Shown: positions 1 to 11,340 of the stretch, piece after piece | Numbering within the stretch: the first letter of the stretch is position 1 | Layout: every line of letters begins with the position of its first letter | Source of the DNA: Earliella scabrosa | Taxonomy: Eukaryota; Basidiomycota; Agaricomycetes; Polyporales; Polyporaceae | Assembly (NCBI GenBank): GCA_022605405.1 | Contig: JABYQQ010000008.1 | Coordinates: forward strand, 1,054,001 to 1,118,000 | Reading direction: 5' to 3' | Length of the DNA: 64,000 bases | Position numbers and translations under genes: made by a program | Notes under the pieces: generated by a model | The model's input: only the letters and a program-made list of their open reading frames with translations | What the model was told of the DNA's origin: nothing | The model's database searches: none

Positions 1-2787
1 CGTCGTGCGGTACCACCATGTGTCGGGGCGTCGGCGATTCACCTTAAGGAGCGGCCCATGTCAGCGTTTAGGAAGGATGCGTACGTATGTTGGGGTCAAG
101 CAGTGAGCTCGGTTGGCAGGTGGGTGTCGACCAGAGTGATCGGGCACCGTGCGGGTAGAGCGCGTGTGCGACGGGTAAGGTTGCGGGATGTGCGGCCGAG
201 CGGCGGGATGAGGTAGCAATGGCGGTGAAGCGATGATGAACTGAGCTATAACGGAAGCGTGCCTTGAGGTTGCAAATGGTGGAGCAGTGCTGATAATCAA
301 CACGAGGTACAGTATGTGTGAGTATGTGTGTTGAATGACGAGCGATAGAAGATAGCGACGGACCTAAGTCGGGTTACGCAGAGTCGAGTTGCTGCTGCAC
401 GCTGGGCCCGCCATCGCGGTACCCAGCCTCGAAGAGCTCCCAGCCGCGTTTGACGCACCCTGCAAGAGTCCTCTTCTTTCTCTGTTCGCAGGCAGACAAA
501 TTCTGTCAGTGATGAGCGAATGTGTCGTTTTCAGACATCGGAAGAGTAGCGCACAACACAGTATATTGACCGAACTGTGGCATGGCGCTCGCCACGCGCG
601 TACATCTGGCGACTTTCGACTACAGGCACCCGGACTCAACATAAAAGGTGAGGCCTACCAGCACCGTTCGCCGAGGTCGCCAGAGGATGGCGCATAGGAT
701 GTCCTGGGGTACTTCATTTGCAGATATCAGACGGTATGGTCCACACGATCGCTCGCATGGATACCTTTGGTCGGGTAGTGGACGAGAGGCTTGCGATACG
801 CGAAGCCCCTCTCTGCTACCCAACCATCGGTCCCGGTGATATTCTCGACTCTTCTCCGTAGCGTCGTTCTGGGCCGAGAAGGCGCCAGAGCGACAGATCC
901 GGCGAAGACGTCGATCAAAGGTTTGCTGACAGAGTCACAGAGTCAGCAGAAGCAGCGAGAGGAAAAGAGTGAAAGACTAACTGTTAATTTGCTTTTCTAT
1001 TCCTATTTCTTTGATTTGCGACTGGCATTCTAGGGTTTTCTCGCTGTGGACGTATGCGATGAGAACGCGAGGCGACTAGCTGAGAGCAGTGACTGCTCAC
1101 CTTATATGTTGTTGTATGCGGGCTTGAGGAAGGGGGGATGCGTGCTTGAGGAGGAGGAGGGTGGACGGGTAGGTGGAAGGGGGGTATGGCGGGCGGGCTG
1201 GAAGAGGGAGTAGTCGGAGGAAGTCGCGCCGGGTCGGAGTGGTTGGTAAGGAGGGATAGGCGGTCTTGGAGAACGTGGGTGAGGCGGGCGACGGGCTGGA
1301 TGGATGAGGAACAGGGCGGGTGGAAAGGAAGGGGGTGGTTGGGGAAGGAGGCGGGGGTGGGTCAACGCAGACGAGGGATACTGCGCTGGACTGCATCGCT
1401 ACAGTCGGACTGAGCACGGGAAGGAGACAACGGTGGGGCTGACTCACATGAGAGAGAGACCGTGTACACCATCAGACCTGTCCGCCGTCGATGACCTGCG
1501 GCTGACGAAGTCGTCCTGCAATTGGATGACACCGGGCTCTGCTCACTGTCGACCAAGGGACGCGTGAGTATGAGTGGTATGCAAGGATCATGCTACATAC
1601 TCGATGATCGTGGTCGCGCAGCTCTACTGCATGTCGTGCAAGGTCGGCAGCCACATGCAGAGATCGCTATGACAGAGGTTGGTGAGCCAGGCAAGAGAAG
1701 GAGAAGGGCATACGAAGGATACTCACCGACCACGCTGGGTTACCTCTGCCTTGTCTCGCGTCGGGGGAACATGGCGGGAGAGAGGAAGAGTCCATTGGGG
1801 TGCAAGGCCAGAACGAGCGGGATTATATGTAGGCCTCGCAGGTCCACGTGGAAACTGTCAACCACGGTCAGCCTCGCCAGCCGAAGAGGGAGAGAGAACC
1901 TGCCAGCCGAATTTGGCTCGGGATCGACGAAGTCCTTGCCTGACGTCATGGGCCGATCCTCGACCTCTTCGGGCGAAGAGAGCATTGCGCGCGGCGGGCT
2001 ACGAGGATGACAAGAAGTCACGCCGTTCGAGTTAGGACGACAACTACTACCCATGATCTTGGTTGGTCGGCTTAGCTACAGGCACATATGAACAAATCGG
2101 ATTGAACCAGGATGCACGAAGCCCATGACTCCAGTGAGTATTCGTGCCGCTGGAGCGCGGTCCGCGGTTGAAATGCAGCACTGAAATGGCCCATAGTATA
2201 AGATCTGAGTGATAGAATCAAGAATATCAACACGCTCCGCATAGTTCAAAGACAATTAGAGCATTTACTCACCATGTAAGTACTCATCCATTGCTGGATG
2301 CCACATCGGTCCCAATCAGTTCACAACAGGAGGACATGTACAACTCCAGGAAGGAGCATCTCCGCCGAGTGCTCCCGTGTTCTTTGAGTCCGAGTCTATG
2401 ATACTAGTGCAGCTCCTAGTCGTGTACCGACAAGGTGCCCTGTTGCGTCGAGGAGCGGTAGAGACTCCCATCCTCGAAGTATTCGTGAGCACGAGTCACG
2501 ACGGTTGACTGAAAGACTCCACTGGAGTGTTGCCTGGGCGCGGGAGACTCCGAGGGTTAGCGCTTGTGCCACCGACGCGTCTGAGCGTCTGACGCGTGAT
2601 GTCATTTGTCGGGGGCAGTCGGTTGGCGGGCGGTCGTCATGGGGTCCCCGTTCTTTCTCCAGCTGCCACATTTGGGCCACAGCCAGAACCCCCGCCCTGT
2701 CCTCGTTAAATAAATCAGCCCCGCCCATTCTTCGCACGTCGCTCCTGCTCGACTCCCACCATCCCCTCTCCCCACACCACTCAAGCC
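1..2787. other. Gene-poor stretch, no supported gene
   Basis: Open frames here are short (up to about 160 codons) and overlap on both strands. None has a recognisable motif or a chain of in-frame splice sites. Around 1100-1450 the minus strand reads as a proline- and serine-rich, low-complexity frame, which is what purine-rich DNA gives by chance. The part nearest 2788 should hold the promoter of the next gene. Confidence 0.5.
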
Positions 2788-3569
2788 ATGCGTACGTCCC
2801 CGTTCCGCCTCTCCCTCTACCCTTCTGTGGCTGAACGCGCCCCCAGCACCCAGGAAACGCGCTGCTGAGGAAGACGGCGCTGGACCGACGACACGGAGCG
2901 CCAAGGCGCCCAAGACGGAGAGTTCACCAAAGGCTGCCCGCGGCGGGCGCGGAAAGAAGGGGCCCAAGGTGCGTCTGCCTCCCCGGCTTCTGCTCTCGAA
3001 GTTGCAGACTGAGTGCACCGTTACAGGCCAACCTCGCCGCGTCTGCGTTCAAGTCGCGCGCGCTTCCCCTCCACATCAACATAACCCACACTCCACCCGT
3101 GCTCGCCGACGACGGGTCGGTGAGCCTCGCGTCGACCGACCCGGGCTTCATCGGGGCCTCGACGCTCGTCCCGAGCACGTTCGCGACCGGCTCGTACGGC
3201 TGGAAGGGCAGCAAGCGCTTCACGGTCGAGCTCGACAACCCGAACGGCGACGAGAAGGAGAAGGTTCATGTCATACTCACGTGTGTACCCTCTTTTCGTG
3301 TGATTGGCGGACCTTGACGGCATGGGCTCACGGTCTCGCGCTTCGCGCATGCCAGACTCAATGCAACTGTCATCGGCAGCAAGGGCGCGAAAGAGGGCGA
3401 GGAGGACGCGGAGGAGCCCGCTGAGGGCGCTGCCGAGGGCGAACCGGCTGAAGGCGAGCAGGCTGAGGGTGAGGCAAAAGAGGGTGCTGAGGCAGCGGAC
3501 GCTCCTCCGAAGGATGCGAATGGCGAGGCCAAGGAGGCGCCGATGGAGGATGTCAAGGAGGGAGAGTGA
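2788..3569 (+). CDS. Conserved small basic/acidic protein, four exons, function unknown
   Basis: I do not recognise a named family. Four exons join cleanly: 2788-2791, 2847-2968, 3027-3280 and 3356-3569, giving 197 residues. The first exon holds only ATG plus one base. The N-terminus (MPPRKRAAEEDG) and a K/R/G-rich stretch up to about residue 42 look like a nuclear localisation region. A central folded part of about 80 residues follows (LHINITHTPP, FATGSYGWKGSKRF). The C-terminal 60 residues are very acidic and repetitive (EGE/AEGE units), ending in DVKEGE. Basic head, globular core and acid tail suggest a chromatin or histone-handling role, but that is inference. ORC2 follows 250 bp downstream on the same strand. 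The exon model is supported by consistent GT/AG sites and unbroken frame. Confidence 0.7.
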
Positions 3570-3818
3570 GCTTCAGCGACGACATGACGGTCCATCTATC
3601 ATATTGGCTGTATTTACGCTGATGTTATGGCTTGCAACCAGTCTATAGTGTTTCTTGTGCTCGCAATGCTGCAGGATGTAGAGGGAGACCAGGCGGGCGC
3701 TTACGATTCATTGCTAGTGAACTGAACGAGCGCGCGTCATGCTTGTCCACAACCACCATCCACTACCGTGCATGTGTAGACTGATTCCGTGCTTTGCTCT
3801 CGCGCGACTGCCGTAAAG

Positions 3819-5306
3819 ATGCTCTCTGACGACACAGATATGCCGTATGACGGCGGAGATGACACCGAAGATCTCGAGGAGTGGCCGACGAGCGAACCAG
3901 CCACTCCTAGCACCAGCCGGCTCTCGTTCTACGACGACGACGAAGACTTCGTCGCCCCAGACGAGCCTGCTCCTGGCTTTGCAACACACACCGCATTCGA
4001 CGCGTACTTTCTACAGGCGTCCAAGCCATCTCGCACCTCCTCCAACGTCTTCTCCGCGCTCGTCCCACCACTCTCTTCGGAGGAGTACTCATCTGTACTC
4101 AAAAAGCTCCAAGCTGACCCGCGCGAGACTGAGCGCATCCTCTGGAGGGACCCCGCTACTCGCAAAGCGTGCTTCCGGAGGTTCAAGACCGAGCTGGACG
4201 AGGGATTCAACCTGATGATGTACGGCTATGGGTCAAAACGTGAGTTTCTCAACGCGTTCGCACAGCACCTCGCGCGGTCAGGTGCGCACGTTGTCGTCGC
4301 GAACGGCTTCCAGCCCCGATTCTCGTTCAAGGACCTCCTCTCGGCCATCGAGCGCGTCCCGGGGGTGCTCGAGGGCCCCTCCACCACAGCCCCAGCCGCC
4401 TCGACGTCGACCTCTGCTTCTGCAAGCCAGGACGCCCAGACACAACGCATACACGCGTTTTTCTCTACGCCAGACTCGCCCCACCTGTACCTGATCATTC
4501 ACAACATCGAAGGGAACGCGTTCCGCGCGTCGAAGGCCCGAGCAGCACTCGCGCTCCTCGCCCTCGCACCGCACATCCACGTCATTGCCTCCGTCGACCA
4601 CATCGCCGCGTCGCAGCGCTGGTCGCTCTCCGAGCTCTTCGCGCGCAAGCCCGACCCCGCGCCCCCCTCCTCTTCCTCCTCTTCCACCTCCTCCGCGTCC
4701 GCGCCCTCCTCACATTCATGGACGGTCCCAAACCGCGGCTTTGCATGGCTCTGGCACGACCTCACCACGCTCGCGCCCTACGACTTCGAGCTCGCCTTCG
4801 CAGACCCGACATCGCTCTCAGGCGTCGCCGCCCTGCGCGGCACACGGATCTCTGCTAGCGCCGCCGCTCTCGCTGCTGCCGGTGCGGGAGGAGGCGCGGG
4901 CGGAGGGCAGGCGGGGGCGCTGGTGAGCGAGACGGCGGCGCGGCACGTCATCGCGAGCGTGACGCAGAAAGCGAAGAAGCTGTTCGTGCTGCTGGGCGCG
5001 AAGCAGCTCGAGGTCATGCCCGTCGCGGGCGCGAACGACTCGACGGCGCAAGCAGGCGGAGGAGGTGGAGGTGGAGGGGAGGGGGAGGGCGCGTACGACT
5101 ACGATCGCCTGTTCGCGGCTGCGCGGGACGCGTTCGTGGCGACGAACGATACTGCGCTGCGTGCGCTGCTGGGCGAGTTCAGGGACCATGGGCTGGTCGT
5201 GAGCGTTGGTGGAGGGGCGCAGGGTGGGGCGGAGGCGATGTGGATACCGATGAGGCGGGAGGCGTTGGCCAAGATCGTTGGGGAGCTGAAGGCGGAGGGG
5301 CATTGA
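3819..5306 (+). CDS. ORC2: Origin recognition complex subunit 2
   Basis: Single-exon gene of 495 residues. ORC2 is a subunit of the six-protein origin recognition complex that marks replication origins and loads the MCM helicase in the nucleus. The first ~70 residues are acidic and low-complexity, followed by a Ser/Thr-rich linker. The ORC2 core begins near residue 85, with the family signature YGYGSKREFLNAFA at about 135-148, and continues through the AAA+-like fold and the C-terminal winged-helix part. Serine-rich (about 280-300) and glycine-rich (about 415-430) inserts sit in loops. It is shorter than yeast or human ORC2 because the N-terminal tail is short. The ATG at 3819 is preceded by AAAG, a good context; an in-frame GTG at 3789 is not a likely start. 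A decayed copy of the 3' half lies at about 9445-10180. Confidence 0.92.
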   Translation: MLSDDTDMPYDGGDDTEDLEEWPTSEPATPSTSRLSFYDDDEDFVAPDEPAPGFATHTAFDAYFLQASKPSRTSSNVFSALVPPLSSEEYSSVLKKLQADPRETERILWRDPATRKACFRRFKTELDEGFNLMMYGYGSKREFLNAFAQHLARSGAHVVVANGFQPRFSFKDLLSAIERVPGVLEGPSTTAPAASTSTSASASQDAQTQRIHAFFSTPDSPHLYLIIHNIEGNAFRASKARAALALLALAPHIHVIASVDHIAASQRWSLSELFARKPDPAPPSSSSSSTSSASAPSSHSWTVPNRGFAWLWHDLTTLAPYDFELAFADPTSLSGVAALRGTRISASAAALAAAGAGGGAGGGQAGALVSETAARHVIASVTQKAKKLFVLLGAKQLEVMPVAGANDSTAQAGGGGGGGGEGEGAYDYDRLFAAARDAFVATNDTALRALLGEFRDHGLVVSVGGGAQGGAEAMWIPMRREALAKIVGELKAEGH

Positions 5307-6440
5307 GGTTTGGGGCGGTGTGCTTGGTATGTGACAATCGTATCGGGGTTGGCCACGGTTGGACGCTGACGCGATTTGGGATAGGTGGAAGGTGTACGAC
5401 TATCGTGCTCTGTATCCATAATGTCCGTATGCTATGTTCCCGCTTTCTGGTGGTCGGACATCACTCAAGGCCACAAGAACCTGAAAACATCGCATCGCAC
5501 GCGACACCTGGGACAACGGCGATGAGCGAGACCGAGGTTCCTGCAGGTGCGTGCTGGTTATGCTGTGCCGTACGCAAGGCTTTTCGAAGTGAAGGGCATC
5601 ATCTTGCTGCCTAGCTGCATTTGGATCTCCCAGAATAAGCATCGATACCCAGCATCTCTGTTCTCTAAGGAATTTTGTAGGCAGAATTCTTTTGCTGTGA
5701 GGAATCTGTCGTTGCTGCCACTCGCGTGAAGCGGGTCCGGGCGGCTAAAACTACCCTCCTCCTCCTCCGACGCGGCGGCACCCTGTCTCAAAGTCGAAGA
5801 TCGAAACACCGTAGATTCAGGTTCGTATCTATACATGACAATATACTTGTATGTTATCTCATGCCCAGCGCTTTTATTCCAGGCCCCCTGGGTGCATATC
5901 AAGCACGTACAGGGGTTCCGTATCGCCTTCCCTGGCGGTACTAGACGCCGGACGCCGGGCGTAAGACGCATGGGACATCACCTGATATTCCTTATGCTAC
6001 TTGGATTCAATCGTTGAAGGTCCAGGAGCTTCTACGGATGCGGTTTTGTGGTTCGACGACCTCAGCTGCATGCCCTCGGCGAAGTGCTGTGCCTCGAGGT
6101 GGCTCTCAGGTGTGCTCGACTTTCTCCTATGCTTGCCTTACAAACTTATTCGATGGACAGATTTTGGCAATTCGAAACGTTGAAAAATTGTCCATGCGCA
6201 CACACACCAGTACGTCCACCCAAGTCCAGTGGTAATGTCTCCGTCAGTGAGCACTGGCATTTCTAGGATGCCTCAGGACACGCGTTCACTGCCCGAAGTC
6301 GTGCAGCTCTATCTTATTAGGTTCAATCAAACTTGACGCCCCAGACAGCACATATAGTTCCTCGAAGGATACTTTGTGCTCAAGCCTCATCGACCATCTC
6401 CCACATCCCCGTCTCCCCTAGTCACGACCATCGACTTCCC
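5307..6440. other. Intergenic, no gene seen
   Basis: ORC2 3' flank and upstream region of the next gene. Frames are short and overlap on both strands, with no coding signature. The first ~70 bases after the ORC2 stop are also present, diverged, after the ORC2 relic near 10130-10195. Confidence 0.5.
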
Positions 6441-7510
6441 ATGAGCGCCGCCGGTTGGGACATTTACGCCAAGGAGCTGTTCCAGTATGGGCATGGATAT
6501 CCTCTGTGGGGTCCTGAACCAGATATGACCTACGGAGAAGTCCGCTTAGGTGATGTCGGTTACCTACGCGAGGGTCGCTTCTGCTTTCTCTTCAACTGTT
6601 TGCCACACCTTGAAGAAGAGTCCGACCGGGCTTCGCGCCACTCGAGAGGTTATCCGAATGGATTCAAGCCCTTGATACTTCCACCGAACACGCTCCCTCA
6701 AGAGTTGCCGGACGCGATCGCCCAACCGAGGATCAACACTCAGAATGTCGTCGCGGAGGCTTTCTCTGCGAGCGTTACTGCCGGGTGCGTCAGTCCTGAG
6801 GAGTACCGTGATTCTGGCTGACACCCACGCGTTGTTACACTTACAGGCAAGGGGGCGTTTGCGCAACCGGAGGTGTGCGCTACCGGTGCGTAAAGGCATC
6901 AGGAGCATTACTTCTCCTCAACAATCCCGCACACAAGCGTCGCCTCAACTGCGACGTACTCATCAAGCGCTACATGATCGAACACATCGACGATTGGTTC
7001 CAATTTGCAAGACACACACTCTACATCGATCTCGAGATCACAGATATGATCTTCGTGTCCGGCATGACCAAGACCACGATATCGGCGGCGGCGGCGTTCC
7101 AAGGTGGAGGCTCTCAATGCGGTTTGGTGCTCTCTGGGGGCAATTTAGTGCTTGACGTGGCGCCGTCTGTGCAGGTTTCGCGGACGCAAGTGACGGAGCC
7201 GGTGACGCACTATCGTTCTGGACCCCGAGAGCGTGTCGCAGATTGGGACAACCCTTGGGCGGTAACCTCGTCGCCATCCGATCAATGCATATTCCTCAAT
7301 TTCTACAAGATGAAACCTCGCCGAAGGTTTCTCGGAATGCGTGTAGAAGGCGCAGCCGGCCCGGGTCATTCCCCTCATGGATTCCCGGATTCATACGACG
7401 ACAAAGCATACAAGACAATCTCCGCACAGATTCCGAGTTCTTTGACCACAGAGGCTTTTGATGTGGGGGCGCCAGAGCCAGTATGCATCGTCCATTTAAA
7501 TATACCATGA
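6441..7510 (+). CDS. Uncharacterised protein, two exons, 335 aa
   Basis: Two exons, 6441-6784 and 6847-7510, joined by a 62-bp intron with GT and TTACAG borders, give one frame of 335 residues. The start ATGAGCGCCGCC is the first in-frame ATG of the long frame. The protein has no signal peptide and no membrane segment. Features visible are an N-terminal part rich in aromatic and acidic residues (LWGPEPDMTYGEVRLGDVGY), a short Gly-rich turn (VTAGQGGVCATGG), and a hydrophobic/aromatic core (HIDDWFQFARHTLYIDLEIT, IFVSGMTKTT). From memory, proteins with this 'PEP..GDVGY..EG.F..LFN / IFVSG..KTT' pattern are common, unnamed and multicopy in polypore genomes; no function is known to me. It lies between ORC2 and its degenerate copy. 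Confidence 0.72.
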
Positions 7511-7983
7511 TGTCGAGACTGAATTCGCCGGGTTACATAGGAACGGTTCGACCCTGTAGGGGAAGTCCTGGATTACATTTTGCTGGTAGGTGCCCCCCAA
7601 GTAGCACGGGATAGTCCCTACTGATTCTGAATGTCAAGCACTCCGATGCGGATATGGCCTGCGCTTCGGATGAGGACTTTATACAGTGCATGGCTAAGGT
7701 AAGGCCGGTGTTAGCAAACCGTGAAGGCGGATCCTCATTATGGCGCATGCCGCTAGGTACAATCATCAACCTCCCCTGGGCAGCCCACAACACAACTGAA
7801 TACTGAAGTACATGGTCAGACTCGCAGTTGAGTCACTCCCACCCTGATGTTTGCAAGTCCTACTGACAATCTGCAGTCGGAACAATTGTTCCAACATCCA
7901 TTGAATCATCACGTCAGTCACGTCCGGCGGAGGACAAGTTTCCAACATTCACCTCATTGCCTCTCCCTCTCTGCATCCATTAC
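7511..7983. other. Intergenic, no gene seen
   Basis: About 470 bp between two uncharacterised genes. Only short overlapping frames; probably 3' end of one gene and promoter of the next. Confidence 0.45.
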
Positions 7984-9307
7984 ATGGTAAGATATCCTGT
8001 GTATGCCTCTAGGCGATCAACCTAGTCCCCACCATCTATTGATACGCAGCCTTCATGGCCGTCATATATGTCTCAACTGAATGACGGTCACGGTGACACT
8101 CGTCAGCCTGAGGCTCAAGCAATGCCTCTCTGGGACAGTATCATGGTAAGACAATCAGTGTATGTCTCTGTGTGATCAGAACCTCCAAAGTCTGACAATA
8201 ATGAAACTGGTCAGCCTCAAGCGGTTCCCGCTGAGCTATCACAGTGCCAGTGTGTAAGCAAAGTTTATTGTGGTCTGTTGGTTGGCATAACTGACATCTG
8301 GTCGGCCTTCCTTGATCTTCATTATACTGTAGCGGTGGGGATTAACTGTACTACTGCAAACAGACGCAGGCTCTTGCAGACAACCCTCAGATGCCCGGTC
8401 ACCTTTCTCTCCCCCAATTGTTTACGACGAACCACTAAGCCTCAGTGACCTTCTTGCGGAATCCGAGGTCCAACCGAACCTAGACCAGGCAGTGTGGGAT
8501 GATTTACCTCAGAAGATGTCAATAGGGATTTGGGTGCACTTTATATATAAATTCGAGCATAGCCTTCGCACTGACACTATCTACACAGTTTGTCGGTCAC
8601 CTCCTTTACCTCCGCCAGGTGACTGTTAGAGGCCGTTCAGGTACTCTGACACGCACGAGACTTGCATGGCTTATTGCGAGAGAGATGAAGAAGTACTACT
8701 TGGTGCGTCAGCCAGCGGGAGTAAACCTGATGGACATTAAGGCTAATTGATTACAGGACGAGAAGAACAATCGCCCATGTAACATTATAACCAAGATCGA
8801 CTTTGCAACTCTCGTGTTAATCCAAGTAAACCGCGTATCACGCCGTACGGTGCAACCCGTCATTGCAGTAAAGAACCACGACATCCCTCGCTTTCCAGCG
8901 AGTTCTCGCTCTCCAGCATCTCCAGCGAGTTCTACTTCTACGTACTCAGGCTTTGTAGGAGGTTCCGGTAAGTATTCCGACCTTTTTCACTCTTACATTT
9001 GAAAGTTTCTGAGTTCTACTGCGACCACTATATGACTGCTGCTGCACAATCATGTAGAAGCCAAGCCTCAGGAAAGTGTCTTCACGGAGCTTAGAGACGC
9101 GTCTGGTGAGCCCTGTTGGATCAACCTTTCATGATGGGGACTAAGGCCTCAATAGGACCTTTGCTCTTGGGTCCCGGGCCCTGCTTGCCCGCCACCAGCC
9201 AAGTTGTATCAGCAAGCGGACATGTCTTCCCGGACCAGATCTCTGGATCTTCCATGTGGATCCCACTCACAGAGTCCGGTGAATGCTTCCAGACTGAGGC
9301 GCACTGA
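7984..9307 (+). CDS. Uncharacterised protein with an ATG-only first exon, eight exons
   Basis: Inferred from a chain of frame-compatible splice sites: 7984-7986 (just ATG), 8050-8145, 8215-8249, 8380-8533, 8589-8702, 8757-8967, 9058-9105 and 9156-9307, giving about 270 residues and ending in TGA. The product has a Pro/Gln/Ser-rich N-terminus, an acidic stretch (DEPLSLSDLLAESE), then a conserved-looking helical core (WDDLPQKMSIGIW, GTLTRTRLAWLIAREMKKYY, ITKIDFATLVLIQVNRVSRR) and a low-complexity Pro/Ser tail. It resembles unnamed polypore proteins carrying an 'LTR..LAW.IARE.K' helix next to a helix ending in 'V.RVS...VQP'; no function is known. No signal peptide or membrane segment. The first two introns start with similar sequence (see findings). 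Eight joins without a stop argue for a real gene; the first exon is the weakest part. Confidence 0.6.
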
Positions 9308-9444
9308 CTGCTACGGGTGGAATGACATGTCACTCACCGATGAAGCATGACAGCTATTTGTACATTCAAAACCAATCAAGGATTCACTTGCTTGCTTACT
9401 TTTGTACTCATTCCCATACAAAACACTTGAGAACATCATGAACA

Positions 9445-10180
9445 TTTCGTCGCCTCCATCAACCACATCGCCGCACTAGTAGCAGCACTGGTCGCTCCCC
9501 GAGCTCTTCCCGCGCAAGCCCGATCCTCCGCTCTCCCCGCCCCCTCCCCCTTCTCCGCCCCCTCCTCACAATCGAGGCCAGAACCGAATCGCGGCTTCGC
9601 GTGGGTTTGGCACGATCTCACGACTTCGATCTCGCGTACGCGTATGCGACCGCTCTCCAGCGCCGCCGCCCTGCGCGGTGCGCGAGTCTCCACTGCTAGC
9701 GCTGCCGCTCTCCCTGCTTGCGGGGTGGGAGCAGGTGAGAGGCGGTCGCGCTGGTGAGCGAGACGGAGGCGCGGCACGTCATCGCGAGTGTGACGCAGAA
9801 GGCGAAGAAGCTGCTGGGCGCGAAGCAGCTCGAGGTCATGCCCGTCGCGGGCGCGGGCGCGAACGAGTCGACGGCGCGAAAAAGGTGCGGGTGGAGGGGA
9901 GGGGAACGGCCCGTACGACTACGATCGGCCTGTTCGCGGCTGCGCGAAATGCGTTCGTGGCGACGAACGTCATTGCGCTGCGTGCGTTGCTGGGCGAGTT
10001 CAAGGGACCATGGGCTCGTTGTGAGCGTCGGTGGCGGGGCGCAGGGTGGGGCGGAGGCGATGTGGATACCGATGAGGCGAGAGGCGTTGGCGAAGATTGT
10101 TGGGGAGCTGAAGGCGGAGGGGCATTGAAGTTTGGGCGATGTGTCTGGTATGAGACAATGGCTCCGGGTTGGGGACGCTG
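9445..10180 (+). pseudogene. Degenerate copy of the ORC2 3' half
   Basis: The DNA from about 9445 to 10128 aligns by eye with ORC2 4580-5306. It shares the segment encoding ASVTQKAKKL..GAKQLEVMPVAG and an exact C-terminus (AEAMWIPMRREALAKIVGEL). Similarity continues some 60 bases past the stop. The copy lacks the N-terminal half, including YGYGSK, so it starts inside the gene. It carries several indels: part of the Ser-rich insert is gone, the residues after KKL are deleted, and an extra A in the FKGPWARC region (about 10005) shifts the frame relative to ORC2 before the C-terminus is regained. No single open frame covers it. It is a truncated, frame-broken relic of a local duplication, lying about 4.1 kb downstream of the parent gene. 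Confidence 0.85.
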
Positions 10181-10326
10181 ACGTCGATAATGCATGGCAC
10201 TACTGTACAATGAGGATACATGTATGCGAACAAGAAGATCATGCTACAAGTTACGTGGTCCGTACAATACACAACAACATTGATGAACCGAACATCAAGA
10301 CGACGACGAATGAGCAACAAAAACAA

Positions 10327-11340
10327 TTACCCTCGCTGGACCTCAGAGATTTTCCGCTTGAGCAGCTCCGCCCGTTCCTGCAAGCACCTGGTGTTGCGCC
10401 ATTCACGATCGGTGAGCCAATCCTTGAACAGCGGCTTCCACTCCCACTTCTTCCCCATGCGCTTGGGCTTCAAGCATCCCGGCACAGGCGATTCACCCAC
10501 TCTCGGCGGGCGCATCACGACCCCGAGCTCAACGAACTGTCTGTGCTGCTCGAGCGAAAACTTGTGGTCTGCCAGCGTCGTGTTGTCCGGACGGAAACAG
10601 GGAAGGTGCGAGAGCTGGTGAATCTCGAGCATCGAGAACACGACGGGTATGACGTCGACGAAGTTCGGGTCGTGCGCGCCTTGTGCCCGCATGCGGTCCC
10701 GGATAATCGCAGAGGCCTCCCAGGCCTCGCGCAGGCGCACCTTCTTGGGCTCGTTGAGCACGCGCTCGAGAGGAAGGAAGACCATGTTGGTGAACGTGAA
10801 GGTTAGAGCGGGGTTTACGAGTTCGTCGGGCTCGAGAGGACGCCAGTGACGATAGTCCAGCAGGACGACGCAAAGCTGTGGTGTACGGGAGGAGAGGAAG
10901 GCCTGGACGCCGCCGTTGATGGTCAACTTGGCTTGGCAGATATTCTCGAACGAATGTCGATGGACTTCAGTGAAGTCGCGCATGAACGCCTGCATCTCGA
11001 CGATGCTGGGCATGTCTAGGATGCGCGCCTCTAGCTCGGGGCAGTTCGCGCGCCACTCCTGTTCTTCACGCTGGAGCTTACACAGAGGCCTGGAGACCGC
11101 GTCAACATTCTGGTCAAGACGGCGCCGGAGAAGAAGGACGTACTTGTGCGAAGGCCATTGGGCGCGCTGGCAGGCCTCGCTGCAGTAGAGAGCAACCTTG
11201 CAACCCTTGCAGACACGGAACTTCTCTCCGTCCCCATGCCAGGTCCTGTCGCAGTTTCTGCACCAGCCGTCCTTGCTGCGTAATTTGCTGGTGTCCCCTG
11301 AAGGAAACGTCTTCTGAAGCGGGTGCGTCTCGGTGGACAT
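10327..11340 (-). CDS. MYND-type zinc finger protein (paralogue 1)
   Basis: After removing a 54-nt intron (11090-11143) the product has 319 residues. The N-terminal MYND finger reads C-R-N-C, then CKGCKVALYCSEACQRAQW, then H-K-P-L-C: the C-x2-C, C-x2-C, YC..AC and H-x3-C zinc ligands of MYND domains, which bind proline-rich partners or sit beside methyltransferase domains. The remaining ~260 residues carry no SET motif; they hold a conserved block shared with the genes at 38.2 and 40.2 kb (FMRDFTEVHR, LVNPALTF, MVFLPLERVLN, VPGCLKPKRMGKKWEWKPLF). The start at 11340 is the ATG in the context MSTETHPLQ, shared with paralogue 2; an upstream in-frame ATG at 11421 is less likely. The intron is a multiple of three and has no stop, so an unspliced message would still be read through. 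Confidence 0.82.
   Translation of the reverse strand: MSTETHPLQKTFPSGDTSKLRSKDGWCRNCDRTWHGDGEKFRVCKGCKVALYCSEACQRAQWPSHKYVLLLRRRLDQNVDAVSRPLCKLQREEQEWRANCPELEARILDMPSIVEMQAFMRDFTEVHRHSFENICQAKLTINGGVQAFLSSRTPQLCVVLLDYRHWRPLEPDELVNPALTFTFTNMVFLPLERVLNEPKKVRLREAWEASAIIRDRMRAQGAHDPNFVDVIPVVFSMLEIHQLSHLPCFRPDNTTLADHKFSLEQHRQFVELGVVMRPPRVGESPVPGCLKPKRMGKKWEWKPLFKDWLTDREWRNTRCLQERAELLKRKISEVQRG
11090..11143 (-). other. 54-nt in-frame intron inside the MYND finger (paralogue 1)
   Basis: The donor is GTACGTCC and the acceptor CTCCAG; length is exactly 54 nt with no stop in frame. Splicing joins CACAA to GCCTCTG, giving H-K-P-L-C, the correct H-x3-C spacing of MYND domains. Retention would place 18 extra residues between these two zinc ligands. 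Confidence 0.75.

Noticed and set aside
1097..1447. Proline-rich minus-strand frame
   Set aside because: Composition reflects a G-rich plus strand; no start context, no homologous motif.
3789..3818. GTG start extending ORC2 by ten codons
   Set aside because: Eukaryotic nuclear genes rarely use GTG; the ATG at 3819 has a good context.
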